Origin: Planotetraspora mira
Lineage (GTDB): Bacteria > Actinomycetota > Actinomycetes > Streptosporangiales > Streptosporangiaceae
Length of the DNA: 64,000 nt
Assembly: GCF_016863275.1 (NCBI RefSeq)
Contig: NZ_BOOO01000027.1
Coordinates: 62,001 to 126,000 of the forward strand
Direction: 5' to 3'
This document shows positions 1-8,681 of this stretch, piece after piece. Below the pieces are notes generated by a model. The model made no database searches. It saw only the letters and a list, made by a program, of their open reading frames with translations, and was not told the DNA's origin. The translations under genes were made by a program, and so were the position numbers. Numbering within the stretch: the stretch's first letter is position 1; the number at the start of each line of letters is the position of its first letter.

Positions 1-57
1 CGCCCGCCCGACCGCTGCGCGCCGACGCCCGCCGGGCATCGGCACGGGACGGCTCTG

Positions 58-882
58 TCAGCGGTCGAGCCGGGCGTAGCGCCGTACGGCGAGCGGGAAG
101 AAGATCGCGATCAGCGCCAGCGGCCAGACCACGGCCATCAGCGTCGCGTGCTCGGCGATCCACGACCCGCCGCCGGTGGGGTTGCCGAACAGTTCGCGGG
201 CGGCGGTGACCGTGGCGGCCAGCGGATTCCACTCCGCGACGGCCGCGAGCCAGCCGGGCATGGTGTCCGTCCACACGAACGCGTTGGACAGGAAGCCGAC
301 CGGCCACACCAGGATCTGGACGGCCACGACGGCGTCGGGGGAGCCGACGACCAGCCCGAGGTGGATGCCGACCCACAGGAACGCCAGGCGCAGCAGCAAC
401 AGGAGGCCGATCGCCGCGGCCGCCCTGCCCCAGCCGTCGTGCCACCGCCAGCCGACGGCGAGCCCGCACAGGATCAGCACGGCGAGGCCGAGCGCCGCGT
501 TGAGCATGTCGGCCACGCACCGGCCGACCACGACCGCGGACCGGGCCACCGGCATCGACCGGAACCTGTCGGTCACGCCCTTGGCCGCGTCGGCGGCGAC
601 CGCGGTGAAGGTCGCCTCGATGCCGAAGAGCATGCTGATGGCGAACATGCCGGGCATGAGGAACTCCCGGTAGTCACCGCCCCCGGGTACGGCCATGCCG
701 CCGCCGAACAGGTAGCCGAACATCAGCACGATCATGACGGGGAACAGCAGGCCGACGGCCACCTGACCGGGCTGGCGGGCCCAGTGCGCGAGGATGCGCA
801 GCGTCATGGTCCAGCCGTCGGCGACCGCCCACCGCAGCCGCGTGATCGGGCCGTACGGAACCTCCGCGGTGACCGTCGTCAT
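58..882 (-). CDS. ABC-2 type transporter permease (DrrB-like)
   Basis: Membrane half of a two-gene exporter of the daunorubicin-resistance (DrrAB) type; it would form the channel driven by the ATPase encoded just upstream. The 274-aa product has a short cytoplasmic N-terminus (residues 1-30) followed by about six hydrophobic segments, and a late segment with the WNPL motif typical of ABC-2 permeases just before the last helix pair. The ATG at 882 overlaps the ATPase stop by 4 nt (ATGA), so the two are translationally coupled. A much longer reading frame continues upstream but lies inside the ATPase gene and was not used. The substrate is unknown; drug or lipid export is typical for the family. 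Confidence is high for class, low for substrate. Confidence 0.93.
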   Translation of the reverse strand: MTTVTAEVPYGPITRLRWAVADGWTMTLRILAHWARQPGQVAVGLLFPVMIVLMFGYLFGGGMAVPGGGDYREFLMPGMFAISMLFGIEATFTAVAADAAKGVTDRFRSMPVARSAVVVGRCVADMLNAALGLAVLILCGLAVGWRWHDGWGRAAAAIGLLLLLRLAFLWVGIHLGLVVGSPDAVVAVQILVWPVGFLSNAFVWTDTMPGWLAAVAEWNPLAATVTAARELFGNPTGGGSWIAEHATLMAVVWPLALIAIFFPLAVRRYARLDR

Positions 883-1841
883 GCGGCCACCTCCTTCCGC
901 GGGTCGCGGGCGTCTCCGGTCAGGTGGAGGAACACCTCGTCCAGGGTGGGCCTGCGGACGCCGATGTCCTCCACGGCCAGACCGGCGGCCTCCAGCAGGC
1001 GTGCGAGCTCGGCGAGGGCCGCCGCCTTCTCGCGTACGGGCGCACCGACGCGACGGGTGTCCGGATCGAGCGAGGGCTCCGCGCCGGTCGCCCGCTCGAC
1101 GAGGCCGGCCGCGGCGGGCAGGTCGGCGGCGTCGTGGAGGACCACCTCGACACGGTCGCCGCCCAGCGCCGACTTGAGCTCTCCCGGCGTCCCCTCGGCG
1201 ATGACCTTCCCCGTGTCCATGATGGAGATCCGGTCGGCGAGCTGGTCGGCCTCCTCCAGATACTGCGTGGTGAGCAGCGCCGTGCAGCCCGTGGCGACGA
1301 GCGCCCGCACGGCCTCCCACACCTCGTTGCGTCCCCGCGGGTCCAGGCCGGCCGTGGGCTCGTCGAGGAACAGCACCGGCGGGGAGAGGATCATGCTGAC
1401 CGCCAGGTCGAGGCGGCGGCGCATGCCACCGGAGAACTGCTTGACCGGCTTGCCGCCCGTCTCCGCGAGGTCGAACCGCTCGAGCAGCTCATCGGCGCGG
1501 GAGCGGGCCCTGGCGAGACCCAGATGTGAAAGCCGTCCGAACATGACCAGGTTCTGCCGCGCGCTCAAGACCTCGTCGACGGCGGCGTTCTGCCCGACCA
1601 GTCCCATGCGCGAGCGGACCTGTGCGGCCTGCCGTACGACGTCGTGACCCGCCACGGCGGCGCGGCCGCCGTCGGGCCGGAGCAGCGTGGTCAGCATGCG
1701 TACGACCGTCGTCTTGCCCGCGCCGTTGGGGCCGAGCAGCCCGCACACCGTGCCCTCGGGCACGGCCAGGTCGAAGCCGTCGACCGCCCAGGTGCCGCCG
1801 TAGCGCTTGCGCAGCCCTTCCGCGACCACTGCGAACGTCAT
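879..1841 (-). CDS. ABC transporter ATP-binding protein (DrrA-like)
   Basis: Cytoplasmic ATPase of the exporter whose permease follows. The 320-aa protein has Walker [10 protein letters not shown] (about residues 37-45), a Q-loop, signature SGGMR (137-141), Walker B VLFLDEP (156-162) and an H-loop region, then a C-terminal extension typical of DrrA proteins that ends in a [10 protein letters not shown]-like block. The ATG start is separated from the divergent TetR gene by about 78 bp containing a perfect dyad, so expression is likely repressed by that regulator. It overlaps the permease gene by 4 nt. Antibiotic or amphiphile efflux is inferred from family and from the TetR pairing; the substrate cannot be read from sequence. 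Confidence 0.94.
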   Translation of the reverse strand: MTFAVVAEGLRKRYGGTWAVDGFDLAVPEGTVCGLLGPNGAGKTTVVRMLTTLLRPDGGRAAVAGHDVVRQAAQVRSRMGLVGQNAAVDEVLSARQNLVMFGRLSHLGLARARSRADELLERFDLAETGGKPVKQFSGGMRRRLDLAVSMILSPPVLFLDEPTAGLDPRGRNEVWEAVRALVATGCTALLTTQYLEEADQLADRISIMDTGKVIAEGTPGELKSALGGDRVEVVLHDAADLPAAAGLVERATGAEPSLDPDTRRVGAPVREKAAALAELARLLEAAGLAVEDIGVRRPTLDEVFLHLTGDARDPRKEVAA

Positions 1842-1870
1842 TCACAGCCTCCGTCCACTCGATTCCGTAC

Positions 1871-1897
1871 GCTGTACCGTACAGCATACGGTACAGC
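1871..1897. promoter_or_regulatory. Perfect dyad operator between ABC exporter and TetR gene
   Basis: A perfect inverted repeat GCTGTACCGTA-N5-TACGGTACAGC (11-bp arms) lies centrally between the divergent ATPase gene (start 1841) and the TetR gene (start 1920). Size and position fit the operator of the TetR protein controlling both directions. The arms also contain the nested palindromes GTAC. Confidence 0.8.
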
Positions 1898-1919
1898 GGC
1901 GAGGATAGACTGCGCGGCG

Positions 1920-2711
1920 ATGACGGAGTACACGGGCAGGGGAGATCCGGCACGCAGCCTGGCCATCTTGTGGCGCACGGGCGAGCGGGCGAGCAGGAAG
2001 GGCAAGCCTGACCTGAGCGTGGACCTGATCGTGCGGGCGGCCATCGAGGTGGCCGACGCCGAGGGGATCGCCGCGCTGTCGATGCGCAAGGTGGCCGAGC
2101 GGCTCGGCGTCGGCACGATGTCGCTCTACACCTACGTGCCGGGCAAGGCCGAGCTGCTCGACGTCATGCTCGACACGGTGTGCGGCGAGGTGGCCATGCC
2201 CGAGGACGCCCCCGGGGGATGGCGCGGCAGGCTGGAGCTGATCGCCAGGGAGAATCTCGCCCTCTTCCAGCGGCACCCGTGGATGTTGCAGGTCTCGGCC
2301 AGCCGTCCGCCTCTGGGGCCGAACATCGTCGCCAAGTACGACTACGAACTGCGCGCGGTCGACGGCATCGGGCTTGACGACGTCGAGATGGACTCGGTGA
2401 TCACACTGGTCGACGGCTACGTCGCCGGTGCCGCGCGGGGCGCCGTGGAGGCGGCCCAGGCGGAGGGGAGCACCGGGATGACCGATGAGGAGTGGTGGTA
2501 CGCCCATTCCCCGTTCTTCGCGAAGGTCTTCGATCCGGCCCGCTACCCGATCGCGACCCGCGTCGGCGCGGCGGCGGGTGAGGCGCACAACGCGGCCTAC
2601 GACCCCCGGCACGCGTTCGAGTTCGGCCTGCAGCGGGTGCTCGACGGCATCGAGACGTTCATCGGGTCCCGCGCGGTGCGCCCGGCCGAGTCCGGGGATG
2701 CTGAACGGTAG
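1920..2711 (+). CDS. TetR/AcrR family repressor of the DrrAB-type exporter
   Basis: 263-aa regulator with an N-terminal helix-turn-helix (about residues 34-80, with the LSMRKVAERLGVGTMSLYTYV recognition region) preceded by an unusually long basic leader, and an all-helical C-terminal ligand domain of the TetR-C1 (Tn10-class) type. It is divergent from the ABC exporter with an 11-bp-arm dyad between them, the classic layout of a drug-sensing repressor. The ATG at 1920 was chosen because in-frame upstream sequence belongs to the divergent gene and the operator; no strong ribosome binding site is visible, so a leaderless or weakly translated message is possible. The inducer is unknown. Confidence 0.9.
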   Translation: MTEYTGRGDPARSLAILWRTGERASRKGKPDLSVDLIVRAAIEVADAEGIAALSMRKVAERLGVGTMSLYTYVPGKAELLDVMLDTVCGEVAMPEDAPGGWRGRLELIARENLALFQRHPWMLQVSASRPPLGPNIVAKYDYELRAVDGIGLDDVEMDSVITLVDGYVAGAARGAVEAAQAEGSTGMTDEEWWYAHSPFFAKVFDPARYPIATRVGAAAGEAHNAAYDPRHAFEFGLQRVLDGIETFIGSRAVRPAESGDAER

Positions 2712-2747
2712 GTCCGTCCGTCCGGGGCGGTGTCCGGGGGAGGCGGG

Positions 2748-3458
2748 ATGCGGGCTTCGGCGACCGCCGCGAATGCGGGATGGTGGACCCGGCTCGGGCC
2801 GCAGATCCTGGCGACCGCGCTGACGTTTGCGACGGGGGCCACCAACGCGATCAGCTTCTTCGGGCTGGGCGGCGTCTTCACCAGTGTCATGACCGGGAAC
2901 CTCGTCCTGCTCGGCCTCGCCGTGGGCCGTCCCGACGCGACGCTCGCCGCGCACGCGACGGGAGCGATCGCCGGGTTCGTCGCCGGTGTGCTCGCGGGTA
3001 GCCACGTGATCGGCCGGACCGGGCCGGGCCATCCCGGCTGGGGCGTCCGGGTGGCGGTCGTGCTGGGGGCCGAGTTCCTGATGCTGGCCGGGCTGCTGGG
3101 GGTGTGGGCGGCGGAGGGGGGTCACCCCACGGGTGGCATGCGTCTCACGCTGGCCGGCGTGGCCTCACTGGCCATGGGCGCGCAGAGCGCGGTGGTCAGG
3201 ACCTTCGGGATCCCCGGCCTGTCGACCACCTTCTTCACCGGGACGCTCACAGGCGTGGTGGCGGGCCTGGTCACCGAGGGAAGGGTGCAGTGGCACAACG
3301 TCGTGCTGCTCACATCGGTGGCGGTCGGGGCCGCGGCCGGCGGGTGGATGGTCGATCACGGGGGGCCTTATGGGCCCGTGGTCCCCGTCGCGCTCCTGGC
3401 GTTCGTGCTCGCCGGTCTGTGGCCGCTCGCCGTACGGCCGGGCCGTACGGCGGCGTGA
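2748..3458 (+). CDS. DUF1275 (YoaK) family membrane protein
   Basis: 236-aa integral membrane protein of the YoaK/DUF1275 family, with about six hydrophobic helices and the family feature FxTGNLVLLG near residue 50 in the form SVMTGNLVLLGLAVG. Function of the family is not established; members are predicted transporters. The ATG at 2748 sits 4 nt after GGGGGAGG and is preferred to an in-frame GTG at 2730. It lies 36 bp downstream of the TetR gene on the same strand, so it may be co-transcribed with it. It ends convergently with the oxidoreductase at 3489. Confidence 0.85.
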   Translation: MRASATAANAGWWTRLGPQILATALTFATGATNAISFFGLGGVFTSVMTGNLVLLGLAVGRPDATLAAHATGAIAGFVAGVLAGSHVIGRTGPGHPGWGVRVAVVLGAEFLMLAGLLGVWAAEGGHPTGGMRLTLAGVASLAMGAQSAVVRTFGIPGLSTTFFTGTLTGVVAGLVTEGRVQWHNVVLLTSVAVGAAAGGWMVDHGGPYGPVVPVALLAFVLAGLWPLAVRPGRTAA

Positions 3459-3482
3459 TCGAGTGGACTCCGGCCGTACGGC
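3429..3482. repeat. Three copies of the palindromic decamer GCCGTACGGC
   Basis: The self-complementary decamer GCCGTACGGC occurs at 3429, 3442 and 3473, across the 3' end of the DUF1275 gene and the 30-bp convergent gap. Pairs of copies can fold as hairpins, so a terminator role between the convergent genes is plausible, but there is no T-run. Confidence 0.4.
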
Positions 3483-3488
3483 GAGCGC

Positions 3489-4457
3489 TCAGATGAGCAG
3501 CAGCGACTTGCCGACCGTGTTGCGTTCGGCGAGCGAGAGGTGTGCGTCCGCGGCCCGGTCAAGCGGGTGGGTCGCGCCGATGAAGGGACGGATCCGCCCT
3601 TCCGCGGCCAGCGCGAGCGCCTCCGTGAGCAACTCCCGGACGGTGTCCTGAGCGGGCGGGCCCGCCATCAGAGGGTTGTTCACCCGCACCCGCCGCTGCT
3701 CGGCCGCCTTCGGGTCGATCTGGACGAAACCTCCGTTGGAGGTGCCGTAGGTGACGAACCGGCCGCCTTCGGCCACCGCCGTGAACGCCACCTCGCCGAG
3801 CTCCGCGCCCGCGCCGTCGAAGGCCAGGTCGACGCCCCTGCCGCCGGCCGCTTCGCGCACCCGGTGCGCCCACCCGTCCTCGGAGTAGTCGACCGTGACC
3901 TCGGCGCCGAACTCCCGGGCCAGCGCCAGCTTGCGCTCACCCCTGGCCGCGGCGACGACCCGGGCGCCGGCGTCGCGCGCCAGCTGCACCAGCAACGATC
4001 CCGCCCCTCCGGCCGCGGCGGTCACGAGCACCCACTCGCCCTTCTCGATCCCGGCCGCGCGGGCGAAACTCAACGCGGTGACGCCGTCGTGCAGCATCGC
4101 CGCCGCCTCGTTGGAGCCCAGGCCTGCGGGCACCTCCACCAGTCCGTCCACGTCGGCGGCGATCCGCTCGGCGTAGCCGGTGGACGCCCGGGTGGCGACG
4201 CGGCGCCCGATCCACCCGGGGTCCACGCCCTCTCCGAGGGACAGGACCTTCCCGGTTCCGCCACCGCCGGGCACGTACGGCAGCTGACGGGGGAAGAACT
4301 CCTGTCCCCAGCCGCTGCGCAGCAGCGTGTCGAGGTAGATGACGTCGGCGACGGTCAGCCCCACCACGACCTGTCCCGGACCGGCGACCGGATCGGGAAC
4401 CTCCTCCAGCGTCAGCACTTCCGGACCGCCGAACTCCCGCACCTGGATTGCCCGCAT
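3489..4457 (-). CDS. Zinc-type alcohol dehydrogenase-like quinone oxidoreductase
   Basis: 322-aa medium-chain dehydrogenase/reductase of the NADPH:quinone reductase (QOR) subgroup: N-terminal GroES-like domain (residues 1-125; starts MRAIQVREFGGPEVL) and a Rossmann domain with AAAGGAGSLLVQLA near 150. The catalytic and structural zinc cysteines of true alcohol dehydrogenases are absent, as expected for QOR. A promoter-like element at 4502-4525 matches closely the one between soxR and its divergent neighbour at 46 kb, so control by SoxR is likely; a QOR gene is a known SoxR target in Streptomyces. The role would be two-electron reduction of quinones or redox-active metabolites. Confidence 0.9.
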   Translation of the reverse strand: MRAIQVREFGGPEVLTLEEVPDPVAGPGQVVVGLTVADVIYLDTLLRSGWGQEFFPRQLPYVPGGGGTGKVLSLGEGVDPGWIGRRVATRASTGYAERIAADVDGLVEVPAGLGSNEAAAMLHDGVTALSFARAAGIEKGEWVLVTAAAGGAGSLLVQLARDAGARVVAAARGERKLALAREFGAEVTVDYSEDGWAHRVREAAGGRGVDLAFDGAGAELGEVAFTAVAEGGRFVTYGTSNGGFVQIDPKAAEQRRVRVNNPLMAGPPAQDTVRELLTEALALAAEGRIRPFIGATHPLDRAADAHLSLAERNTVGKSLLLI

Positions 4458-4501
4458 ATGTCCTCATCCCCGTCGTGATCGACCTTGTGCGGACAGTTTC
4501 A

Positions 4502-4525
4502 GACTTGAACTTAAGTTGAAGTCAA
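4502..4525 (-). promoter_or_regulatory. SoxR-type promoter element upstream of the quinone oxidoreductase
   Basis: Read on the minus strand the element is TTGACTT-N2-AC-N4-GTT-N-AAGTC, with a -35-like TTGACT at its start and an inner palindrome AACTTAAGTT. A 24-bp element with the same fixed positions lies at 46092-46115 between soxR and its divergent gene. The symmetrical element placed over the core promoter is the arrangement used by MerR-class activators. Confidence 0.65.
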
Positions 4526-4602
4526 GTCGGACCGCCGGGGAGCCGGTTCTTCCGGGTCCCGGCTCGGCGTCGCGGGCAGAGGCCCGGCCGTGGCGGCGTG
4601 AA

Positions 4603-5187
4603 TCATGCAGACTGCGCGTGGCGCTGCCGGTAGGCCGCCTTCTTGGCCCGGTTGCCGCAGGTGTTCATCGAGCACCAGCGGCGGTTCCCCGGCCGGGAGA
4701 CGTCGACGAACAGGCCCTCGCAGTCCGCGCCGGCGCAGCGGCGCAGGCGCGATCTCATCGGGCCGGTGAGGACGTCAACCGCGTCGCGTGCGACGAGAGC
4801 GAGAACGTGCCCCACCTGGGCACCCTCCTGGCGCCAGCCGAGCCCGCCGGTCCCGTCCAACTGGGGTGCGAGGGCCGGTCGCGCGGCCCAGTCGTTGAGG
4901 ATCTCCACGTCCTGCGGGCGGGGTGAGGCTCCGGTGCGAACCTGCTCGGCGGCACGGTCGATCGCCTCGCGCAGGCGGCGTGCTCCGGCGAGCGCGGCGG
5001 GGCCGGCCGGGGGAGTCTCGTCGAGCAGTCCGGCTTCCACACACCATCGCGCGAGATCGCCGGGGACCGCGAGCCGTTCAAGGGGGACGGGCGCGCCCCG
5101 GTCACCGAGAGTCGCGGTGAACGTGAAGCACAGCCGCCCGTTGCCGAACCTGAAGCCGCTGTCCCCGACGCCGTCCACACTCGCCAT
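4603..5187 (-). CDS. CGNR zinc-finger / ABATE-domain protein
   Basis: 194-aa protein with an N-terminal ABATE (stress-induced regulator) domain and a C-terminal CGNR zinc finger: CAGADCEGLFVDVSRPGNRR then WCSMNTCGNRAKKAAYRQR at about 148-190, where the four cysteines and the CGNR motif are intact. Such proteins are predicted DNA-binding regulators common in actinomycetes. It stands alone on the minus strand, divergent from the dehydrogenase at 5338. Its start ATG (5187) is preceded by a TATAGT-like -10 box and the GAACC/GGTTC and CACCATCGATGGTG palindromes in the shared intergenic region. Target genes are unknown. Confidence 0.88.
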   Translation of the reverse strand: MASVDGVGDSGFRFGNGRLCFTFTATLGDRGAPVPLERLAVPGDLARWCVEAGLLDETPPAGPAALAGARRLREAIDRAAEQVRTGASPRPQDVEILNDWAARPALAPQLDGTGGLGWRQEGAQVGHVLALVARDAVDVLTGPMRSRLRRCAGADCEGLFVDVSRPGNRRWCSMNTCGNRAKKAAYRQRHAQSA

Positions 5188-5206
5188 GGAACCACTATAA
5201 CCGGTT

Positions 5207-5220
5207 CACCATCGATGGTG
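5207..5220. promoter_or_regulatory. Perfect 14-bp palindrome CACCATCGATGGTG
   Basis: Lies between the divergent CGNR gene and the hydroxyacid dehydrogenase gene, next to a second dyad GAACC-N9-GGTTC at 5189-5207. Candidate binding site for a dimeric regulator, perhaps the CGNR protein itself; no direct support beyond symmetry and position. Confidence 0.45.
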
Positions 5221-5337
5221 GCCAGGTGCTAACGTGCACGTCCGGCGGGTGCTGGGTAGGACGAGCGCCAGACCCTGACGATGAGAGGCGTGTACGGCCT
5301 CCCCGTCTCACGCGCGGAAGATCGAGGGGATCCAGAG

Positions 5338-6231
5338 ATGACAGCGATGAACGTCGGCTTCGTGGGGCTCGGTGCCATGGGAAGGGGGATGGCTGCCAAC
5401 CTGGTTCGCGCGGGCCACGCCGTACAGGTCTGGAACCGGTCTCCTGGGCCGGTGGCCGAACTCGTCGCCCAGGGCGCCTCCGAGGCGGCCGGTCTGGAGG
5501 CCGTCTTCGCCAACGACGTCGTCATCTCCATCCTGTCCGACGACGCGGCCTTCGAGTCGGTCCTGCTGGATCCGCGTCTGCTCGAAGGAGCGGCGGCGAC
5601 CGTCCACGTCAACATGGCGACGATCTCGGTCGACCTGGCCGACCGCGCCGCCGCCCTCCACGCCGAGCACGGTCTCGGCTACCTCGCCGCGCCGGTGATG
5701 GGCCGCTCCGACGTGGCGGCCGCCGGGAAGCTCAACATCGTCGCGGCGGGCGACAGCGGTCTGCTCGACCATGTGGAGCCGCTGTTCGCGGCCATGGGGC
5801 AGCGCACATGGCGGATGGGCGACAGGCCTCACCAGGCCAACGTGGTCAAGATCGCGGGCAACTTCCTCATCGCCTGCGCGATCGAGTCCGTCGCCGAGGC
5901 CTGCGCCCTCGCGGAGGCGAGAGGGATCAACTCCACCGATCTCGTCGACCTGCTCACGAGCACGATCTTCCCGGGCGTGATCTACACCGGCTACGGATCC
6001 ATGGTCGCCGAGCGGCGCTACGAGCCCGCGGGCTTCCGCGTCGTGCTCGGGCTCAAGGACGTCTCCCTCGCGCTGTCCGCCGGAGCGGAGGCGAACGTGC
6101 CGCTGCCGTTCGGGAGCGTGCTGCGCGACTCCTTCGTCGACGCGATCGCGCACGGCGACGCGGACCTCGACTGGGCGGCCGTCGCCGAGGTCATCCGGCG
6201 CCGCGCGGGCCTGGCCGAGGCGGGCTCGTGA
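5338..6231 (+). CDS. NAD(P)-dependent beta-hydroxyacid dehydrogenase family protein
   Basis: 297-aa member of the 3-hydroxyisobutyrate dehydrogenase/6-phosphogluconate dehydrogenase superfamily. It begins MTAMNVGFVGLGAMGRGMA, the GLGAMG dinucleotide-binding motif, with the substrate-binding block APVMGRSDVAAAGKL near 120 (variant of the DAPVSGG signature) and the catalytic lysine region NVVKIAGNF near 170. The ATG at 5338 follows GAGGGGA; an earlier in-frame ATG at 5281 lacks a ribosome binding site. The APVMGR variant suggests an imine-reductase-like or glyoxylate-reductase-like member; substrate unknown. Confidence 0.87.
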   Translation: MTAMNVGFVGLGAMGRGMAANLVRAGHAVQVWNRSPGPVAELVAQGASEAAGLEAVFANDVVISILSDDAAFESVLLDPRLLEGAAATVHVNMATISVDLADRAAALHAEHGLGYLAAPVMGRSDVAAAGKLNIVAAGDSGLLDHVEPLFAAMGQRTWRMGDRPHQANVVKIAGNFLIACAIESVAEACALAEARGINSTDLVDLLTSTIFPGVIYTGYGSMVAERRYEPAGFRVVLGLKDVSLALSAGAEANVPLPFGSVLRDSFVDAIAHGDADLDWAAVAEVIRRRAGLAEAGS

Positions 6232-7009
6232 CGGCGGGACGCGGCATGAGCGGGTTGCCCAGCGAGGCGGAGACGACCTGGAAGCCGTGCCGGAGCATCT
6301 CCGCCTCGTAACGGCCCACGGCGTCGAGCAGGGGCACGCCCTTCGCCGCGACGCCGGCCAGCGCCTGCCGCAGGAGTTCGGCGTGGCGGAGGGTGGTGTT
6401 GGCGCCCTCGCCGCGACCGGGCGACATGGTGTGCACGGCGTCGCCGAGGAGCGTGACGTCGGTCGTGGGCCAGGGCGCGACGGGCCGCGCGTTGCGCAGG
6501 CCGACCGGGAAGGTGGCCGGGACGTCGGCCTCGTCGAGGATCCGCCGGGCCAGCGGGTGGAAGCCGGCGACCATCTCGTACGCCAGACGGTGCAGGCTCT
6601 CCCCGTCGCCCTGCCTGAACTGCTCGGTGCTGAGCTGTCGACGAGGACCTCGGGGACCCAGTCGAGCATGCCGGGCGTGATGGGCGTCCTGCCGTAGACG
6701 AAGTTCCCGATGTCGTCGACCTCGGCGCCGGGCAGCAATTGGCGGCGGACCGCCGAATTGGTTCCGTCGGCGCCGACGAGCAGGTCGCCGACGGCGAAGG
6801 TCCCGTCGGCGAAGTGCGCGCGCACCCGGCCGTCCCCGGCATGGTCGTACCGTACGAACGTCTTGCCGAAGTGGCGGACGTCGTCGAGGCCGGACAGCAG
6901 GATCTCGCGCAGCGTCAACCGGTTGACTCCGAAGAAGACGTCCTCGGGCAGCGCCGGGATGCTCCAGCGGATGCTGGAGAACCTGACGGGGACCGGGGCC
7001 GAAGCCCTG
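6191..7009 (-). pseudogene. FAD-dependent monooxygenase remnant (5'-truncated, frameshifted)
   Basis: Two minus-strand segments in different frames together match the middle and C-terminal parts of a PHBH-type aromatic monooxygenase. The upstream segment (about 7009-6640) carries the NRLTLREIL start of the FAD-domain core and the GADGTNSAVRRQLLPG motif; the downstream segment (about 6635-6191) carries LLGDAVHTMSPGRGEGANTTLRHAELL, with the conserved GDA(V/A)H and P-G-GANT features. The frame changes near 6630-6655. The N-terminal GxGxxG FAD-binding Rossmann segment (about 80-100 residues) is missing: the reading frame runs instead into the stop of the upstream membrane protein gene. Two independent lesions argue for a true pseudogene rather than a sequencing error. 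The 3' end overlaps the end of the convergent dehydrogenase gene by 41 bp. Confidence 0.8.
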
Positions 7010-7240
7010 TCATGACCGCTTGGGCGGCTCCGCGGCGATGACCACGAGCACGCCGAGGAAGGCCAGCGTCAGGTTGGCGAAGAGCGGGTACTCGGCCAGG
7101 AGGTTCACGCGGGGGACGACGACGCGGTTGAAGAGGTTCAGCACGATCCCGAAGAACGGCTGAACGAGTAGGTGGTCGATCGCGCCGCTGACACCCTGGA
7201 GGACCATGACGAACCCGGCGAACTGAACGACTTTTCGCAT
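7010..7240 (-). CDS. Small two-helix membrane protein
   Basis: 76-aa product with two clear hydrophobic helices (about residues 5-30 and 50-70) and a polar LLAEYP loop between, ending AAEPPKRS. No family is recognised with certainty; it resembles small DoxX-like or stress-membrane proteins. It starts at ATG 7240 and ends directly against the monooxygenase remnant, suggesting that a deletion joined the two. A longer reading frame upstream is not supported by coding character. Confidence 0.6.
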   Translation of the reverse strand: MRKVVQFAGFVMVLQGVSGAIDHLLVQPFFGIVLNLFNRVVVPRVNLLAEYPLFANLTLAFLGVLVVIAAEPPKRS

Positions 7241-7265
7241 GGTCGGAACGCTAGGGAACCGTCGC

Positions 7266-7302
7266 CGGGCCGCGGAACGGCCATGAGGCTTTCCGCGGCC
7301 CG
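7266..7302. other. 12-bp stem-loop between divergent genes
   Basis: Inverted repeat CGGGCCGCGGAA (7266-7277) and TTCCGCGGCCCG (7291-7302) with a 13-nt loop, between the small membrane protein gene and the histidine kinase gene. No T-run follows; it may be an operator or an mRNA leader structure. Confidence 0.4.
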
Positions 7303-7418
7303 TCCGGCGTATCCGTCTGGCGGGCCACCGCCGACCAAAGTAGCGTCTGCCCGGACTTCGGTACCGTCCGCCTTTTCCGCAGGGGACCGGACCCCGGCCG
7401 ATCGGTAGCCTCGAGGCG

Positions 7419-8681
7419 ATGGACACCTCCGCGGCCCGGCGCAGCACCCGGGACTGGATCGTGGACACCTGCCTGTTCCTGTTCGCGGCAGGCTTCGGAC
7501 TGCTCACGGGGACCGAGCGCGTTCGGATCGCCATGCCGGACCCCGCGTGGCTCTTCGACCTCGACCAGATCGTCGCCGCGGCGGGTTGCGCCGCGTTGTG
7601 GCTGCGCCGCCGCAGGCCGGTCGAGCTGTCCATGGTGCTGATCGCCCTGTCGACGTTCTCCGAGCTGGTCGCGGGCGCGATGCTGGTGGCTTTGTTCACG
7701 GTCGCGGTCCACCGGCCGCCGCGGACGACGGGGATCGTCTTCGGGCTGAGCCTGGTCGCCGGCGTCGTCTACGTCGAGCTGCGTCCTGAGCCGGACACAC
7801 CCGGGTTCCTGCTGTGGCTACTCGGCCTCACGATCCAGGGCGCCGCAGTGGGCTGGGGCATGTTCATCCATCACCGGCGGCAGCTGGTGGAGTCGTTGCG
7901 TGACCGGGCGGCCCGTGCGGAGACCGAGGCGCACCTCCGTGCGGAGCAGGCCCAGTCGCGCACGCGTGAGGCCATCGCCAGGGAGATGCACGACGTGCTC
8001 GGCCACCGGTTGTCCCTGCTCAGCGTGCACGCGGGCGCGCTCGAATACCGCCCCGACGCCCCGCCCGAGGACATCGCCCGCGCGGCCAAGGTCATCAGGG
8101 AGAGCGCCCATCAGGCGCTGCAGGACCTGCGCGAGGTCATCGGCGTCCTCCGCGCCCCGGTCGGCGAGCTGCCGCAGCCGACCTTCGCGGACATCCACCA
8201 ACTCGTCGCCGAGTCGGTCGAGGCGGGGATGCGGATCGACCTGTGTCAGGAGACTGACGGCCCGGTCCCCGACAGCATGGGCCGCACGGCCTACCGCGTG
8301 ATCCAGGAAGGCCTGACCAACGCCAGGAAGCACGCCGCAGGGGCCGATGTGCGGCTGCGGGCGGCGGGGGCCCCCGGACAGGGGCTGACCGTCGAGGTGG
8401 GCAACGCCGCACCCAACGCGACACCCAACGCGACACCCGACGCCGCACCCGGCATCATCCCGGGCGCCGATGTGGTCACGGCGCCCGGCGCCACCCCGGT
8501 GGCCGCACCTCCGGCCCTGCCCGGAGAGCGGCGGCAGGGTGAGCGGCACCATCAGTGGCGGCACGGCCAGGGACTTCTCGGGCTGGGCGAACGCGTCGCG
8601 CTCGCCGGCGGGCGGCTGGAGCACGGCCCGACCGAGGAGGGCGGCTGGCGGCTGTCGGCATGGTTACCCTGGCCGACATGA
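7419..8681 (+). CDS. Sensor histidine kinase (NarL-type two-component system)
   Basis: 420-aa kinase: four to five N-terminal hydrophobic segments (residues about 15-155) without a large extracellular domain, a HisKA_3 dimerisation domain with the phosphoacceptor in AREMHDVLGHRLSLLSVHAGALEY (His about residue 191), and a HATPase_c domain with N-box NARKHA and G-box GQGLLGLGERVALAGG. The ATPase domain is interrupted between N-box and G-box by an Ala/Pro/Asn-rich tract with a short tandem repeat (NATPNATPDAAPG, about 330-365). Its stop overlaps the response regulator start by 4 nt. It probably phosphorylates that partner; the signal is unknown. Confidence 0.92.
   Translation: MDTSAARRSTRDWIVDTCLFLFAAGFGLLTGTERVRIAMPDPAWLFDLDQIVAAAGCAALWLRRRRPVELSMVLIALSTFSELVAGAMLVALFTVAVHRPPRTTGIVFGLSLVAGVVYVELRPEPDTPGFLLWLLGLTIQGAAVGWGMFIHHRRQLVESLRDRAARAETEAHLRAEQAQSRTREAIAREMHDVLGHRLSLLSVHAGALEYRPDAPPEDIARAAKVIRESAHQALQDLREVIGVLRAPVGELPQPTFADIHQLVAESVEAGMRIDLCQETDGPVPDSMGRTAYRVIQEGLTNARKHAAGADVRLRAAGAPGQGLTVEVGNAAPNATPNATPDAAPGIIPGADVVTAPGATPVAAPPALPGERRQGERHHQWRHGQGLLGLGERVALAGGRLEHGPTEEGGWRLSAWLPWPT

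Noticed and set aside
1-57. Possible gene at the left edge
   Set aside because: Only 57 bp beyond the permease stop, with no start, stop or motif that can be assigned.
5308-6190. Long minus-strand continuation of the FAD monooxygenase N-terminal frame
   Set aside because: After the frameshift it is low-complexity shadow of the dehydrogenase gene.
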